A DNA stretch of 7,018 nucleotides from Syntrophomonadaceae bacterium (GTDB taxonomy: Bacteria; Bacillota_D; Dethiobacteria; DTU022), in contig PWUG01000240.1 of the NCBI GenBank assembly GCA_003562605.1, positions 1 through 7,018 of the forward strand, read 5' to 3'. The notes beneath the pieces were generated by a model that saw only the letters and a list, made by a program, of their open reading frames with translations, was not told the DNA's origin and ran no database searches. Position numbers and translations under genes: made by a program. Below, piece by piece: positions 6,946 to 7,018 of the stretch (positions are counted from its first letter, which is position 1; each line of letters starts with the position of its first letter).

Positions 6946-7018
6946 CGCGGTACCACCTTTATTGATCGGCAAATAATTAGCCGATCCTCTCAAACCGTTT
7001 TCATGAAAAACGGCCTTG
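6912..7018 (-). ncRNA. T-box riboswitch leader, 3' part (stem III and antiterminator)
   Basis: Read on the minus strand, this is the 3' part of a tRNA-sensing T-box leader. The T-box motif AAGGTGGTACCGCG (6946-6959) differs from the usual consensus at one position. The antiterminator folds well: helix A1 pairs AAAGG (6956-6960) with CCTTT (6931-6935), the seven-base bulge is TGGTACC (6949-6955) for the tRNA acceptor end, and helix A2 pairs GCGAG (6944-6948) with CTCGT (6936-6940). The off-consensus base is matched by a compensating base in the partner strand, suggesting the element is maintained. Upstream lie a 7-bp stem with a 9-base loop (6964-6986), probably stem III, and another 7-bp hairpin (6995-7013). 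Stem I with the specifier codon lies outside the window. An arginine tRNA is the natural guess from the downstream argGH, but it is not shown here. Confidence 0.93.

Overview
The window holds two convergent gene blocks and looks like a chromosomal piece of a Firmicute, most likely a member of the Clostridia with moderate GC content. The evidence is a T-box riboswitch element, strong AGGAGG-type ribosome binding sites, tightly packed operons and non-ATG starts. I cannot name the genus. A fatty-acyl-CoA ligase next to a CBS/DUF294 protein would suit an anaerobe that uses or activates organic acids, but that is inference.

Left block, plus strand (27-4082): three genes in one direction with short gaps and no visible terminator between them. 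They are an AMP-forming acyl-CoA ligase of the FadD/LcfB type, a CBS-pair protein with a DUF294 (GlnD-like) nucleotidyltransferase domain, and a DnaQ-like DEDDh 3'-5' exonuclease. From general knowledge, the DUF294 and DnaQ-like pair often lies beside acetyl-CoA synthetase and acetate-transport genes in other bacteria. Here a longer-chain-type acyl-CoA ligase takes that place. The pair may form a regulatory module for acyl-CoA synthesis, but its actual role is not known to me.

Right block, minus strand (7018 down to 4130): the last two steps of arginine synthesis, argG (argininosuccinate synthase) followed by argH (argininosuccinate lyase), overlapping at their junction. Upstream of argG lies the 3' part of a T-box leader with its stem III, antiterminator and intrinsic terminator, all recognisable and intact by eye. 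The specifier stem lies beyond the window edge.

Between the T-box and argG is a 46-codon relic. Its first ~22 codons match the N-terminus of ArgC and its last ~24 codons match the C-terminus of a class-III aminotransferase (ArgD/GabT type). The ArgC start codon reads ATA although a strong ribosome binding site is still in front of it. The simplest reading is that a longer T-box-controlled arg operon (argC ... aminotransferase, argG, argH) lost its middle by deletion, leaving argGH under the old leader. A second oddity is the argH start: the best ribosome binding site, the family-typical N-terminus and a 4-base stop/start overlap all point to a CTG start codon rather than the upstream GTG.

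The two blocks meet tail to tail across 47 bases (4083-4129) in which I see no terminator. There is no gene-free stretch longer than 300 bases, and I see no CRISPR array, tRNA, rRNA or insertion sequence.
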